Counted from the first letter of the stretch, positions 1 through 10,792 are shown. The stretch: 64,000 bases of DNA from DASQZK01 sp963763215 (GCA_963763215.1 CAVXNX010000012.1:181281-245280); one strand, 5' to 3'. Notes: a model not told the origin generated them from the letters alone. Numbers and translations: made by a program.

Positions 1-1759
1 GGAACTGGATAAGGCCATAGCGCATTACCGGGAAGCCATTTCCATTTTCCGTGAGATCGGCTTCGATGCAGGTGTAGCTGCCGATCTGACCGGGATGGCC
101 ACGATCTACGATAACCGTCTCAACCAGTTTGAAAGTGCCCTCGAAGTATACAGTGAAATTCTGAAAATCAGGGAGAAGAGCAACGACCCCCGGGAACTCG
201 CCAATACGTACAGCAATATCTCGATCGTGTACAGTCACATTCTGACGGACACCCTTGCCAGGATTTACGGGAAGGACTTCGACCGGGTCATTTACGAAAG
301 CGGGATCAAAATCAGTCTCGACCCGGCCACGCAGGCCTTGAAGTACGGGCTGATGGCTCTCCGGAAACGCCGGGAGATCGACGATATGACGGGAGTCAGC
401 AACTCCCTGGCCAACCTGGGGAACATGTACCGTCTCACCGGCAACTATAAGGAAGCCAACACCTATTTTACCGAGTGGGACAACCTCCCCCGCGAGTTCA
501 AGGATGACAAGTCCGAGCTGACCGTCACCATCGGGCTGGGAAAGATCCTCGCCATCGAGGGCGATTTCGACCGTGCGGTCCGTTTTTACAACCGGGCCTT
601 CGACAAAGCCAGGGAGATGGATGCCAGGTCTTACATTGAAGAGACAGCCAATGACATGTCGCAACTCTATGAAAAGATGGGCAATTATAAGGATGCCCTG
701 AAATACTACCGGATTTTTAACGAGGTGGGAGATTCCACGCTACAGGTCGAAACCCGGAAGCAGATCCACGAGATGCAGGTGAAATACGAGACGGAAGCCA
801 AGGAGAGGGAGAATGTACTGCTGAAGAAGAACCAGACCCTCACCGAAGCCAAGCTGAAATTGAGAAACAAGGCCCTCTTTGCTTCGGTTATCGTTCTGCT
901 CGTATTCATTGCCATGCTGATCCAGCTCTTCCGTCAGAACAGGTTCAGGCGGAAGGCCAATCATGAACTGGCCCGTAAAAACATCCTGATCACCGAACAA
1001 ACCAAGGAGATCACCGACAGTATCCATTATGCCGGTAAAATCCAGAACGCCATGCTGCCGCCGGCCGATTTCATCCAGAGATTGCTACCCGAGCATTTTA
1101 TCATTTACAGGCCAAGGGATATCGTCAGCGGTGATTTTTACTGGATCACGGAGAAAAACAACAAGATCATCGTTCTGATCTCCGACTGTACGGGCCACGG
1201 TGTTCCCGGGGCTTTGATGAGCATGCTCGGGGTAGCCTTCCTGAACGAGATCGTGAGCAAAAACGATGCGATCAGCACCAATCTCATCCTTGATGAATTG
1301 CGAAGCCATGTCATCCAGTCGCTGCACCAGACGGGCAGGGAAGGCGAGAGCCAGGACGGCATGGATGTGACCGTATACATGATCGACAGGGATACACGTG
1401 AACTTGAGTATGCCGGGGCGAACAATTCCCTCCTGATTTTCCGTCCTTCTGAGATGATTGAGCTGAAAGCCGACAAGATGCCCATCGGTATCCATAAGAA
1501 AGCGAACGAGCCTTTCGCCAAAAAGACCATCACGCTTCAACCCGGTGATATGATCTATGCCTTTTCCGACGGTTATCCCGACCAGTTCGGGGGACCGAAG
1601 GGGAAGAAATTCATGATCAGGAATTTCAAGCAACTCCTTTCCGAAGTGCATCTCAAATCACCCCGCGAGCAGGGAAAGATCCTGGAAGAGACGCTCAATA
1701 AATGGATGGAACACACCCAACAGGTCGACGATATCCTGGTGATGGGCGTCCGCGTTTAA
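1..1759 (+). CDS. TPR-containing SpoIIE/PP2C-type serine phosphatase (5' end outside window)
   Basis: The reading frame is open from base 2 and already encodes TPR-like helices before the first visible Met at base 95, so the true start lies outside the window. From that Met there are 554 residues: TPR repeats (about 1-215), a coiled-coil stretch (about 220-260), one membrane helix (about 262-283), a second linker helix, then a SpoIIE-type PP2C phosphatase domain to the C-terminus. The phosphatase metal-binding motifs are visible: SGDFYW, SDCTGHGVPGALMS and, near the end, FSDGYPDQFGG. Family members dephosphorylate serine on partner-switching or signalling proteins; the target here is unknown. 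The stop codon overlaps the convergent stop of the next gene. Confidence 0.88.
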   Translation, partial: ELDKAIAHYREAISIFREIGFDAGVAADLTGMATIYDNRLNQFESALEVYSEILKIREKSNDPRELANTYSNISIVYSHILTDTLARIYGKDFDRVIYESGIKISLDPATQALKYGLMALRKRREIDDMTGVSNSLANLGNMYRLTGNYKEANTYFTEWDNLPREFKDDKSELTVTIGLGKILAIEGDFDRAVRFYNRAFDKAREMDARSYIEETANDMSQLYEKMGNYKDALKYYRIFNEVGDSTLQVETRKQIHEMQVKYETEAKERENVLLKKNQTLTEAKLKLRNKALFASVIVLLVFIAMLIQLFRQNRFRRKANHELARKNILITEQTKEITDSIHYAGKIQNAMLPPADFIQRLLPEHFIIYRPRDIVSGDFYWITEKNNKIIVLISDCTGHGVPGALMSMLGVAFLNEIVSKNDAISTNLILDELRSHVIQSLHQTGREGESQDGMDVTVYMIDRDTRELEYAGANNSLLIFRPSEMIELKADKMPIGIHKKANEPFAKKTITLQPGDMIYAFSDGYPDQFGGPKGKKFMIRNFKQLLSEVHLKSPREQGKILEETLNKWMEHTQQVDDILVMGVRV

Positions 1760-2899
1760 TCCAGCAGTTCTTCGAGTTTTTTCCGCAGGTCTTCACCCCT
1801 GAGGTTTTTGGCGATGATCGTCCCGTCTCTGTCGAGCAGCATCGTATGCGGGATACTCTGGATACCGTAAAGTTTTCCTGCCATGCTTCCCCACCCTTTG
1901 AGATCGGAAACCTGGTGCCAGACCAGTCCGTCATCACGGATGGCTTTCTTCCAGCTGGCTTCATTATTGTCGAATGAGACGCCGAGGATATCGAAACCCT
2001 TGTCGTGAAAATCATCATAAATGGCAACCACGTTGGGGTTTTCGTTCCGGCAGGGGCTGCACCATGATGCCCAGAAATCGACCAGAAGGTAACCTTTGCC
2101 GGCAAGATCGGAGAGTGACAGCGAATCGCCCTGGGGGGTTGCCAGTTTGAAGTCGGTGAACTTATGCCCGATCGCCACGCGTTCCATCACCGCAATATGG
2201 TCCTTCATCTCCTGGACGAAGGACGACTCATCCAGTTTTGGATCGAGCTTCCCGACGATGTTCTTCAGCTCCTCGAGGCTCAGGGAATAATACATGTTAC
2301 TGCGGATGATGTAGGGCGTGACATACGATGAAGCATGCTGGTCCACGTATCGCCGGTTGATATCCAGTTCTTTGGCGGCAATGTTGTCGTAAGCCCCGGA
2401 AATGGCGTCCATCTTTGGCTTGTCGCCCTGGCTGCGTGCTTTCACATATTCATTATACAGCTGTTGCTTCTCGGCGGCCAGGGAGTTGAAGAGTTTCAGG
2501 TAACTTTGGTATTCATCCTGTGAAGCGGAACCTTCAACCACCGTTTTCGCCGGATTTTTAAAATCGGGCAGGATGGTGATGGTTGAATTCTCCGCGAAAA
2601 ACGCGACAGGCTTTCCTGAATTTTGAAGCATCAGGTAATAGACGTCGGGATGTTCCGTTTTTCCGTAGAACACCACATCCTTTCCCGGGTCGGTCATCGC
2701 GGAGTCGAGGACCTGCCAGTCCCCGCCGTTCCGGCGCATCAGGTAGAGGTACCTGCCGGCCACATCTTCGGCCTTTATGGTCATCACATATCCCGTCAGT
2801 GTGATCGGAAAGCGCCGTTTCACCGGCTCCGAACACAGCTGGCGTACTCAGCATCAGCATAAAGAAGACCGAGAACACGATCAATTTCTTTTTTATCAT
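1756..2899 (-). CDS. TlpA-like thioredoxin with N-terminal DUF4369-type domain, frameshifted near its signal peptide
   Basis: This is a secreted or periplasmic thiol-disulfide protein of about 380 residues. A signal peptide starting MIKKKLIVFSVFF is read from 2899, but the rest of the protein lies in another frame, so there is a 1-nt frameshift near 2820. The order is signal peptide, a DUF4369-like beta domain (about 35-130), a helical linker, and a C-terminal AhpC/TSA-thioredoxin domain with the redox motif WCSPC inside FWASWCSPCRNENP and a cis-Pro motif SIPHT. Such proteins reduce or rearrange disulfides in the Bacteroidota periplasm, often for cytochrome maturation or stress. Its stop overlaps the stop of the convergent phosphatase gene. 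Confidence 0.85.
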
Positions 2900-2979
2900 C
2901 TTGTCTGGATTTTGACCGGCCTGCCTTTAATGATTCACGGCCGGGGGGATTATCATCTTTATAACGGCTAAAATAGCAT

Positions 2980-4080
2980 TTATTCTTTGTGGAAGCGTTC
3001 AAAATATTTTTCCAGCAGTTCCCCGGCGGCGGCAAAGGCGGTGAGCCGGTTTTCCAGGACAGCCTTCTCCAGGCGTGCCACGGTGGGTTTCAGGACGTCG
3101 TCTTCAAAAAAATGCCGGTCGAGTTGCTCACGGATGGTTTCATACATGCGGTATCTCGACTGTTCATTTCGTTTGATGCTGAAGTAACCGTTGTCAGCGG
3201 CCATGGTCCTGTAGTCGTCGATCATTCCCCAGATTTCCGGGATCCCGGTCCGGGTTTTGGCGCTGCAGGTCACCACGCGGGGGCTCCAGCCGGAAGGGGG
3301 GAGAGGGAAAAGGTGCAGGGCGTTCTCGTATTCCATGCGGGCGATCCGTGCCTTATCGATGTTGGTGCCGTCGGCCTTGTTGATGGCGATGCCATCGGCC
3401 ATTTCCATAATGCCCCTCTTGATGCCCTGAAGTTCATCGCCCGCACCGGCGAGCATCAGCAGCAGGAAAAAATCGACCATCGAGTGCACGAGGGTTTCTG
3501 ACTGACCGACGCCGACGGTTTCAATGATCACCGTATCGAACCCGGCTGCTTCGCACAGGATAATGATTTCTCTTGTCTTACGGGCCACGCCGCCGAGTGA
3601 TCCGCCGGAAGGAGAGGGGCGGATGAAAGCGTTGGGATCTGATGAGAGTTCGCCCATCCGGGTCTTGTCGCCCAGGATGCTGCCCCTGGACCGTTCACTG
3701 CTGGGGTCGATCGCCAGTACGGCAAGTTTATGTCCGCCGGATGTCAGGTATTTGCCGAACGCTTCGATGAAGGTGCTTTTGCCGACGCCGGGGACGCCGG
3801 TGATGCCGATGCGGATCGAGTTGCCCGACCAGGGGAGGCAGAGCGAGATGATGTCCTGGGCTTGCTGCTGGTGTGCGGGAAGAGCGCTCTCCACCAGGGT
3901 GATGGCTTTGCTGAGCACCACCCGGTTCCCTTCACGGATACCCTCAAAGATGGCCTCAGTCGAAAGCAATTTCTTACGAATCGTCCTCAGCTTTTTCACC
4001 GCCCGGAGATTCACCTGCTCCGGCGGGTTCACGCCTTCACTGACAAATAAAGCACTCCGGTCTTTTTTTGGCTCTTCCAT
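2980..4080 (-). CDS. meaB: methylmalonyl-CoA mutase-associated GTPase MeaB
   Basis: The protein is a G3E-family P-loop GTPase of about 366 residues. It shows the P-loop GVPGVGKST, the DPSS motif after AVLAIDP, a Walker B-like ETVGVGQSE and the base-recognition motif NKADG. MeaB protects adenosylcobalamin-dependent methylmalonyl-CoA mutase from inactivation and gates cofactor loading. The mutase subunits are not in this window. I chose the ATG at 4080 (MEEPKKDRS), which matches the usual family length; an upstream ATG at 4113 would add 11 residues. It is transcribed leftward, downstream of the DUF1573 gene with a 130-nt gap holding a GC-rich hairpin, so a shared transcript is possible but unproven. 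Confidence 0.93.
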   Translation of the reverse strand: MEEPKKDRSALFVSEGVNPPEQVNLRAVKKLRTIRKKLLSTEAIFEGIREGNRVVLSKAITLVESALPAHQQQAQDIISLCLPWSGNSIRIGITGVPGVGKSTFIEAFGKYLTSGGHKLAVLAIDPSSERSRGSILGDKTRMGELSSDPNAFIRPSPSGGSLGGVARKTREIIILCEAAGFDTVIIETVGVGQSETLVHSMVDFFLLLMLAGAGDELQGIKRGIMEMADGIAINKADGTNIDKARIARMEYENALHLFPLPPSGWSPRVVTCSAKTRTGIPEIWGMIDDYRTMAADNGYFSIKRNEQSRYRMYETIREQLDRHFFEDDVLKPTVARLEKAVLENRLTAFAAAGELLEKYFERFHKE

Positions 4081-4210
4081 GTCGTCCGATCTGAAACGGT
4101 AAAAATAAGACAATACGGGATCATTCGGAAGCGACGGCGCATGAATCTCACCCCGCCGTCTCCTGGCTGAACCGTTTCGCTCACTTTCCTGCCGTTTGTG
4201 CTATTCTTCC

Positions 4211-5317
4211 TTATTTTGACTGATTATCCGAAGCGGCAACGACTTCACCGCGGATCCAGAGAATTTCCCTCGAGTGCTGGGGATCGTTCGTGATCACGGT
4301 GACGGTTTTGTTCTGGGTGCCCAGCTTGCCGGCCGAATTGAAGGTGACCTTGATCGAACCCGTTTCACCCGGGCGGATCATGTCGCTGGTGGTCATGGCG
4401 GCCGTACATCCGCAGCTGGCATGGACCTTCCGGATCATGAGGTCGGACTTGCCGTCGTTCACGAAGGTGAACTCGTGATTGACCTTGTCACCCTGGACCA
4501 GCTTTCCGAAATCGAAATTCTTATCCTTGAAATTGATATCGGGGGCCTTGGCCAGCTGATCCTGCGAAAGGCTGGAAAAATCTTCCTGAATATTGGCGCT
4601 GACGATCAGCTTGTAGGTCCTGTCGGTCTGGCCATTGACGTAAACATCCATCCGGTCGATCAGGAAGTCCCAGTCGGGTTGCTTGTCGGAAAGATAAGTG
4701 ACCTCGATGGTGCCTGTGCCGTGAGGTTTGACATCGGGATTGTCGATTTTCACCCCGAGATGGGCCGGTACATTTTTAACGGCCAGGGTGATGGGATTGT
4801 CTGAATCGTTGATATATTCAATCAGCCTTGACTGGGGCTGGCCCTTGTAAATGGTCCCAAAGCTGACATGGTTGCTCTTCAGCCTGAGAGCGCCCATCTG
4901 GTAGCGGTATTCATCTTCGATGGTCAGGGGTTTGGCTTCGACCTTGCCGGTGATCCTCAGCCGGATAGAAGGCTGGGAGGCATTGGACTGTACCGTGATA
5001 TACTTGTCGAAGTGACCGGGCCGGTTACTCGGGTTGAAAACGGCACTGATGTATCCTTTTTCTCCGGGCATGACCGGTTCCTTGGTCCAGGTGGGTGTTG
5101 TGCATCCGCATGAAGGTGTGACGTTCTGAATGATCAGGGGCTCGCTGCCCGTATTCGTGAATTCAAACTTGTGGCTCACATTTCCGTCGGCTTCTTTAAT
5201 ATCACCAAAATCATAATCGGTTTGGCTGAATGAAATGCTGGCAGCTTTTTGCTGGGCGGAAACCATCATCGGGAAAGCGGTGAGAAAGACCAGTAAATGG
5301 AAAATATGTTTCTTCAT
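4211..5317 (-). CDS. tandem DUF1573 secreted protein
   Basis: The protein has 368 residues with a cleavable signal peptide (MKKHIFHLLVFLTAFPMMVSAQ). Two DUF1573 immunoglobulin-like domains follow, at about 25-120 and 260-355, each with the hallmark pattern of an FDFG/YDFG strand, EFTN or FVND, and a Cys-Gly-Cys-Thr motif (PSCGCTTP and ASCGCTAA). A middle domain of similar fold separates them. DUF1573 proteins are abundant and secreted in Bacteroidota; their molecular function is unknown. A minus-strand TAACTTTG box at 5383-5390 could be its promoter -7 element, but no well-placed -33 box was seen. Confidence 0.85.
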   Translation of the reverse strand: MKKHIFHLLVFLTAFPMMVSAQQKAASISFSQTDYDFGDIKEADGNVSHKFEFTNTGSEPLIIQNVTPSCGCTTPTWTKEPVMPGEKGYISAVFNPSNRPGHFDKYITVQSNASQPSIRLRITGKVEAKPLTIEDEYRYQMGALRLKSNHVSFGTIYKGQPQSRLIEYINDSDNPITLAVKNVPAHLGVKIDNPDVKPHGTGTIEVTYLSDKQPDWDFLIDRMDVYVNGQTDRTYKLIVSANIQEDFSSLSQDQLAKAPDINFKDKNFDFGKLVQGDKVNHEFTFVNDGKSDLMIRKVHASCGCTAAMTTSDMIRPGETGSIKVTFNSAGKLGTQNKTVTVITNDPQHSREILWIRGEVVAASDNQSK

Positions 5318-5545
5318 GACAGGAACGATTTAAGAAGTTAAGAAATCAAACGAGCAAACTCAGGAATTAATTGTTATAATTACAAAGTTATTAAGTTTCA
5401 CCAAACATCGTACCTTTATACAGCAAAACAGCCTTAATTGTTGCAGCCATCCAGCAGATAACCCGTCATGAAAAAGATGACGGCAGAAGGTAAAGCTGAA
5501 AAAAAGACGTAATTTTAACCTCCCAAATCCGATCTATAAGCTGAA

Positions 5546-8500
5546 GTGGTAAAAATCCGGAAAATACTTCTTCTCCTCGCAACGGCTGCTGTCATTTTGG
5601 CCGTGGAACGCCCATGCCCAGTTCTATAACGGGCACCAGATGAAATTTGGCAAAAACCGGGTCCAGTACAATACGTTCTACTGGAAGTATTACCGTTTCG
5701 ACAGGTATGATGTTTACTCCTATGAGGAAGGAACCGAACTTTCCCTTTACGTGGCCGATTATGCCAACACTGAACTGACCCGGATCGAGCACTTTTTCGA
5801 TTATAATTTCGAACGGCGGCTGATCTTCATCGTCTATAACAAACTTTCCGATTTCCGGCAGAGCAATATCGGGCAGACGGCCATGGAGAACAGGGAGGAA
5901 GAACAGGCTAATGTGGGGGGAGTGACCCACATCATCCAGAACAAGATCTTCGTTTATTTCGAAGGGGACCATAAAAAACTGGAAAAGGAAATCACCAGGG
6001 CCATCACCCAGGCCCTGATCAATGAGATGCTTTATGGCAATGATTTCAAGGATAATTTTACGAGTTCGACCCTCCTGAACCTGCCCGAATGGTATCTTAA
6101 CGGACTGATTTCTTACGTGGCCGATCCCTGGAATTTCACGATCGAGAACCATGTCAAGGACGGCATCATCAACGGGAGGTACAAAAAGTTCAACCGGCTC
6201 AACGGCGTGGATGCCCTGTATGCCGGGCATTCGTTCTGGAAATACATCGCCGACACCTACGGGGAGTCGGTCATTCCCAATATCCTTTACCTGACGCGGA
6301 TCAACAAAAATGTTAACAACGGCTTTCTTTCCGTCCTCGGCCTTCCGCTGAAAGACCTGGCCGACGAATGGCTGAGTTATTATCTGAACCTGTACCAGGA
6401 TTACGAAAATTACGGGAATATACCCGATGAAGGCAAGGTTCTGAAGAAGCCCAGCAAGAAGAAGGTCTATATGCAGGCGAAGATCAGCCCCGACGGAAAG
6501 TATATCGCCTATGTCACCAATGAACTGGGACAGGCGAAGATCTACCTTTACGATACTGCGCACCGGCAAGAAAAAGAAAATTGAGAAGGAAGGTCACAAG
6601 ATCGAACAGATCGAGGATTATTCCTATCCCATCCTGGCATGGCATCCCACGGGCCGGATCCTGGCGTTTCTCGAAGAGCAAAAAGGCCAGCTGAGGATGA
6701 CGGCTTATGATATCGATAATGATGAGTACACCTCCCGGATATTCCTGTATTACGAAAAGATCCTCGACTTTTCCTATTCCGACGACGGCTTGAAATTGGT
6801 CATCTCGGGTGTATACCGCGGTCAGACCGACATTTACGTTCACGATATCGCCTCGGGATCGAACGAACGGATCACCAACGACCTGGCCGATGATCTCCAT
6901 CCCCGGTTTATCAATAATTCGAGGGATATCGTTTTCACGTCCAACAGAAGGTCCGATTCGCTCGTATCGGGGAATAAGCCCGATGCGCTGACGGATTACC
7001 TGTCGGTTTTCGTCTACAATTATAAGGACGGGTCCGACCGGTTACGGAGGATCACCGACCGCGACTACGTCAACCATGACCTTCCCTTCCCGTATTCCCA
7101 CCGCAGTGAGTTTGTCTACCTGAGCAATAAGTCGGGGATCATCAACCGGTATTTCGCAAAATACGACAGCACCATCAGCTTTATCGATACCACCACGCAT
7201 TACCGTTATTTCGCCCATACCTTCCCGCTGACCAATTACAAGCGGAACATCGTTGAGCATTATTATGTCCCGGCGATCAACAAATTTTCCGAGATCATTT
7301 TCAACAATGGCCGGTACAACATCTACCAGGGAGAAGTGGACCCTTCGAACGATCTCAGCGACGAGGTGAGGAACACTCCTTTCAGGGCGGCTTATACAAA
7401 GCAACTGGCGGAAAAGGACAGTGCCCTGAATATCAACAAGAAACAGATATCCATCCAGAATGTGGTCAATAACCGGATCATCGAAGGGCAGGATACCATT
7501 CAAGCTGGATTTTACCACCATCGACATCAACAACTACATTTTCGAGAAGGAAAAACTGAATTATTACAATGCCCGTCTCGGGAAGGAGAATCTCAGCCTC
7601 GTTCTGGATACGGTGCCTGAAGCCCGGAAGATGTACATCGATTATGAGACCTCATTCTATCCCAACTACCTGGTGAACCAGGTCGATTTCAGCTTTATGA
7701 ACGAATCGTATCAGACCTTCACCGGCGGAGCGGTCTACTACAACCCGGGTCTGAACCTTTCATTCAAGGTGGGGGCCAATGATCTTTTCGAAGACTACCG
7801 GATCATCGGCGGCGTGAGGCTGGCCACCGACTTCGACAGCAATGAGTACCTGCTCAGCTTCGAAGATCTCAAAACCCGGTGGGACAAGCAGGTGATTTTC
7901 CACCGTCAGATCTTTAAGGTATCCTCTTCCGACAATTCCCTGCTGAAGACCTATTCCCACGAGCTGATGTTCATCCTGAAATATCCGTTTAACCAGGTGG
8001 CAGCCATCCGGGGAACCGCCATGTACAGGAACGACCGGAGTGTCTTTCTTTCCACCGACCTGAAGAACCTGAACCAGCCCGACATTGTGAAACCCTGGGC
8101 GAGCCTCAAGCTGGAATATATCTATGACGATACGCGTTTTATCGGCATCAACCTGTACCAGGGACTGCGTTATAAATTGTTTGCCGAAGGCTACAAGGAA
8201 ATCGGGCAGAAAAAATCCGACCTGATCGTCCTTGGCGCCGATTTCCGGCATTATACCAAGGTTTACCGGACGATCATCTGGGCCAACCGGTTTGCCGCAA
8301 GCACTTCGTTCGGCCATACACCGCTGATCTACTATCTCGGCGGCGTTGATAACTGGACCAACTTTAATCCCCAGGTCCAGACCTTCGACCAGTCCGTCCC
8401 GATCGATTATTCGCGCAATTATGCCTTCCAGACACTGGCCACTCCAATGCGGGGGTTCACGCAGAATATCCGTAATGGCAATAATTTCGCTGTGGCCAAT

Positions 8501-8839
8501 ACCGAACTGCGGTGGCCGCTGATCCGTTTCTTCGCCAACCGGCCCATCAGTTCTTCCTTTTTAAATAATTTCCAGGTGGTCGGTTTCTTTGATATCGGAA
8601 CGGCCTGGGAAGGGCTCACCCCCTGGTCGGGTAAGAATGCTTACGACACCGAACAATACACCAACGGACCGGTGAAGGTCATCATTGATTCCAACCGTGA
8701 ACCCATTGTGATGGGGTATGGTGCCGGGGTGCGTAGCCGGCTTTTCGGGTATTTCATCCGACTTGACTGGGCGTGGGGCATTGAAAACCGGACGGTATTG
8801 CCGCGGATTTTCTACCTTTCGCTCAACCTCGATTTTTAA
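5546..8839 (+). CDS. peptidase-MA-like / TolB propeller / outer-membrane beta-barrel protein, three frameshifts
   Basis: This is one very large gene of about 1,097 codons read in pieces. A signal-peptide-like segment begins at a GTG at 5546 (VKIRKILLLLATAAV). The frame changes near 5603, 6556 and 7500, and sequence similarity to the family continues across each break. The N-terminal third resembles gluzincin peptidase-MA domains, but the expected HExxH is replaced by RAITQALINEM, so it is probably catalytically dead. The middle holds TolB/WD40-like blades (PDGKYIAYVTNE, ARGTSNRR-type turns). The last 450 residues look like an outer-membrane barrel that ends in SLNLDF with a terminal aromatic. 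Similar three-part proteins are usually annotated only as TolB-like in Bacteroidota; the function is not known. Confidence 0.75.
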
Positions 8840-8857
8840 CCAAACGTTCCGCATAGC

Positions 8858-9227
8858 ATGTCCCTGACAGAACTCATCATACTTATTCTCGCCGGCTTCC
8901 TCGCAGGGTTCGTCGGTGGTTCGATGGGTGTCGGCGGCGGGATCATCCTGGTACCCACCATGGTCTTCTTTCTCGGGTATGACCCAGCATGAAGCCCAGG
9001 GCACCAGCCTGGCCACGCTCCTGATGCCCATCGGGATCCTGGCCGTGATCAATTATTACAAGAGCGGTTACGTGAACATCAAATATGCTATTATCCTGAG
9101 CATCATGTTCATTGCAGGGTCCTACCTGGGTTCGCTCATGTCGGTGCACCTGCCCGACCGGATCCTCAAACAGATATTTGGCATACTGATGCTGATCGTC
9201 GGGCTGCGGATGATCCTTGGAAAATAA
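8858..9227 (+). CDS. half-size TauE/SafE family permease, frameshifted
   Basis: This is a small membrane protein of about 122 residues with roughly four membrane helices. The first half starts MSLTELIILILAGFLAGFVGG and carries the glycine-rich TauE motif GSMGVGGGIILVPTM. The frame then breaks near 8980, and the second half continues in another frame as TQHEAQGTSLATLLMPIGI. The family moves small anions or sulfonates, or is simply annotated as sulfite exporter. Full-length members have about 250 residues with a duplicated unit, so this is a single-unit version, which is a recognised form in Bacteroidota. It lies 18 nt after the upstream gene and 6 nt before the M20 gene, so the three may be cotranscribed. 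Confidence 0.75.
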
Positions 9228-9233
9228 TCACCT

Positions 9234-10421
9234 ATGGACAGAAAAGAACGCGTCAAAGAGCTTTCAGAACGGTTTATGGACGAGGTCCTGGAGATCCGGC
9301 GACATATCCATGCCCGGCCGGAGCTCTCCTTTGAGGAATTTGAAACCTCGGCCTTTATCAAATCGAAGCTCAGTCAGTGGAAGGTGGATTACCGCGATGG
9401 CTTTGTGAAAACGGGGATCGTGGCCGAGATCCGGGGAAGGGGAGAAGGCCGTCTTATTGCCCTCCGCTCCGATATGGACGCCCTTCCGATCCGGGAACTG
9501 AACGATGTGCCTTACCGGTCGGTCAACGACGGGAAAATGCATGCCTGCGGTCACGATGTTCACATGGCCTCTCTCCTTGGATGCATACGGATTCTGAATG
9601 AGATGAAGGATGAATTCAGCGGCAGGGTGAAGTTCGTTTTCCAGCCGGGTGAGGAAAAGATTCCCGGCGGCGCCAGGCTCATGCTCGAAGAGGATTGTTT
9701 CGGCGGGGACGAGCCCGGGCTGATGATCGCCCAGCATGTTTACCCCGACCTGCCCGCCGGTAAGGTGGGTTTCCGGGAAGGACAATACATGGCTTCGGCC
9801 GATGAAGTCTACATCACCGTCAAGGGCAAAGGCGGACATGCCGCCCTGCCCGAACGCCTCATCGACCCCGTGGTCATCGCGTCGCACATCATCCTCGCCC
9901 TGCAGCAGGTGGTGAGCCGGCACGCCAATCCCTCTGTCCCCACCGTTCTGTCCTTCGGCAGGATCTCCGGCCAGGGGGCGGTCAATGTCATTCCCGATGA
10001 AGTCAGGCTGGAAGGAACCTTCCGGACCCTTAATGAGGAATGGAGAACAAGGGCGCATACGATCATTTCCCAAACAACCCATGGGATTGCCACAGCCATG
10101 GGAGGAAGCGCCGACCTCGAGATCAGGCACGGCTATCCGTCCCTTTTCAATGACCCCGCCGTGACACGCGATGCCAGGCAGGCCGCAGAGGAATGGCTGG
10201 GTGCCGCGAATGTGGAATCACTCGATGTCAGGATGACCGCCGAGGATTTTGCCTACTTTTCTCAGAAATACCCCTCCGTCCTCTACCGGCTGGGCGTGAC
10301 GCGGGGAACCTCACCCGCAAGCGCCCTGCATACCGCGAAGTTCGACATCGATGAGTCGGCCCTCAAAACCGCCGTCGGACTGCTCTCCTGGATTTCCCTG
10401 AGATTCCTGGACGGGAAATGA
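9234..10421 (+). CDS. M20 family metallo-amidohydrolase (hippurate hydrolase / N-acyl-amino-acid hydrolase type)
   Basis: The intact 395-residue protein has the two-domain M20D architecture: a catalytic domain interrupted by a dimerisation domain (about 180-290). Metal-binding and catalytic motifs are visible: HACGHDVHMAS, FQPGEE, the histidine in AQHVYPDLPAG, and the late MTAEDFAYF. Members cleave amide bonds of N-acyl amino acids, hippurate, indole-3-acetyl amino acids or aminobenzoyl-glutamate. The substrate cannot be told from sequence. It has no signal peptide, so it is cytoplasmic. Its length is normal for the family and there is no frameshift. Confidence 0.92.
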   Translation: MDRKERVKELSERFMDEVLEIRRHIHARPELSFEEFETSAFIKSKLSQWKVDYRDGFVKTGIVAEIRGRGEGRLIALRSDMDALPIRELNDVPYRSVNDGKMHACGHDVHMASLLGCIRILNEMKDEFSGRVKFVFQPGEEKIPGGARLMLEEDCFGGDEPGLMIAQHVYPDLPAGKVGFREGQYMASADEVYITVKGKGGHAALPERLIDPVVIASHIILALQQVVSRHANPSVPTVLSFGRISGQGAVNVIPDEVRLEGTFRTLNEEWRTRAHTIISQTTHGIATAMGGSADLEIRHGYPSLFNDPAVTRDARQAAEEWLGAANVESLDVRMTAEDFAYFSQKYPSVLYRLGVTRGTSPASALHTAKFDIDESALKTAVGLLSWISLRFLDGK

Positions 10422-10499
10422 CCCCAACGCCTGACCATCCGGCATTGACCGCCATTGTTTAGAATGGATTAAAATAATTGCTTTCCTGAAAAATATCAT

Positions 10500-10529
10500 T
10501 TTGCATATTCCGTTAAGACATTAACTTTG
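10500..10529 (+). promoter_or_regulatory. Bacteroidota-type promoter of the ferredoxin gene
   Basis: A TTTG at 10500-10503 and TAACTTTG at 10522-10529 match the Bacteroidota -33 and -7 elements, with an 18-nt spacer that is close to the usual 19-21. The ATG of the ferredoxin follows 40 nt downstream, after an AT-rich leader. This is a motif match only. Confidence 0.6.
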
Positions 10530-10569
10530 CAGCGATCAAACAATTAATTGTTAATTAAAGGAAAATAAA

Positions 10570-10737
10570 ATGGCTTACGTAATTTCAGATGATTGTACCG
10601 CATGTGGCACTTGTATTGACGAATGCCCGGTAGAAGCAATATCAGAAGGTGATATCTATAAGATTGATCCCGAACTCTGCACCGATTGTGGCGCATGTGC
10701 AGATGTATGTCCGACTGAAGCAATTTCACCGGAATAA
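10570..10737 (+). CDS. 2x[4Fe-4S] ferredoxin
   Basis: This is a 55-residue bacterial-type ferredoxin. Two cluster motifs are present: CTACGTCIDECP and CTDCGACADVCP, each giving CxxCxxCxxxCP. It carries electrons at low potential in the cytoplasm, for example for pyruvate:ferredoxin oxidoreductase. The gene stands alone, with its own promoter-like element upstream and a strong hairpin terminator 24 nt after the stop, so it is probably highly expressed as a monocistronic transcript. The leader before the ATG is A-rich (GGAAAATAAA), typical of highly expressed Bacteroidota genes without a strong Shine-Dalgarno. Confidence 0.95.
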   Translation: MAYVISDDCTACGTCIDECPVEAISEGDIYKIDPELCTDCGACADVCPTEAISPE

Positions 10738-10760
10738 TCCGTGTCGGAACAATATAGAAG

Positions 10761-10792
10761 AGGCTGTCCAAAAGTATTGGGCAGCCTTTTTT
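10761..10792 (+). terminator. Rho-independent terminator after the ferredoxin gene
   Basis: A 10-bp stem (AGGCTGTCCA pairing with TGGGCAGCCT, one G-U pair) with a short loop is followed by TTTTTT. It sits between the ferredoxin stop and the end of the convergent dehydrogenase gene. Confidence 0.85.

Noticed and set aside
4133..4161. GACGGCG/CGCCGTC hairpin between the DUF1573 gene and meaB as a terminator
   Set aside because: The stem is real but no T-run follows on the minus strand, so termination is not supported.
5592..6569. 325-codon open frame on the - strand
   Set aside because: It is the complement of the large TolB-like gene and lacks any recognisable domain.
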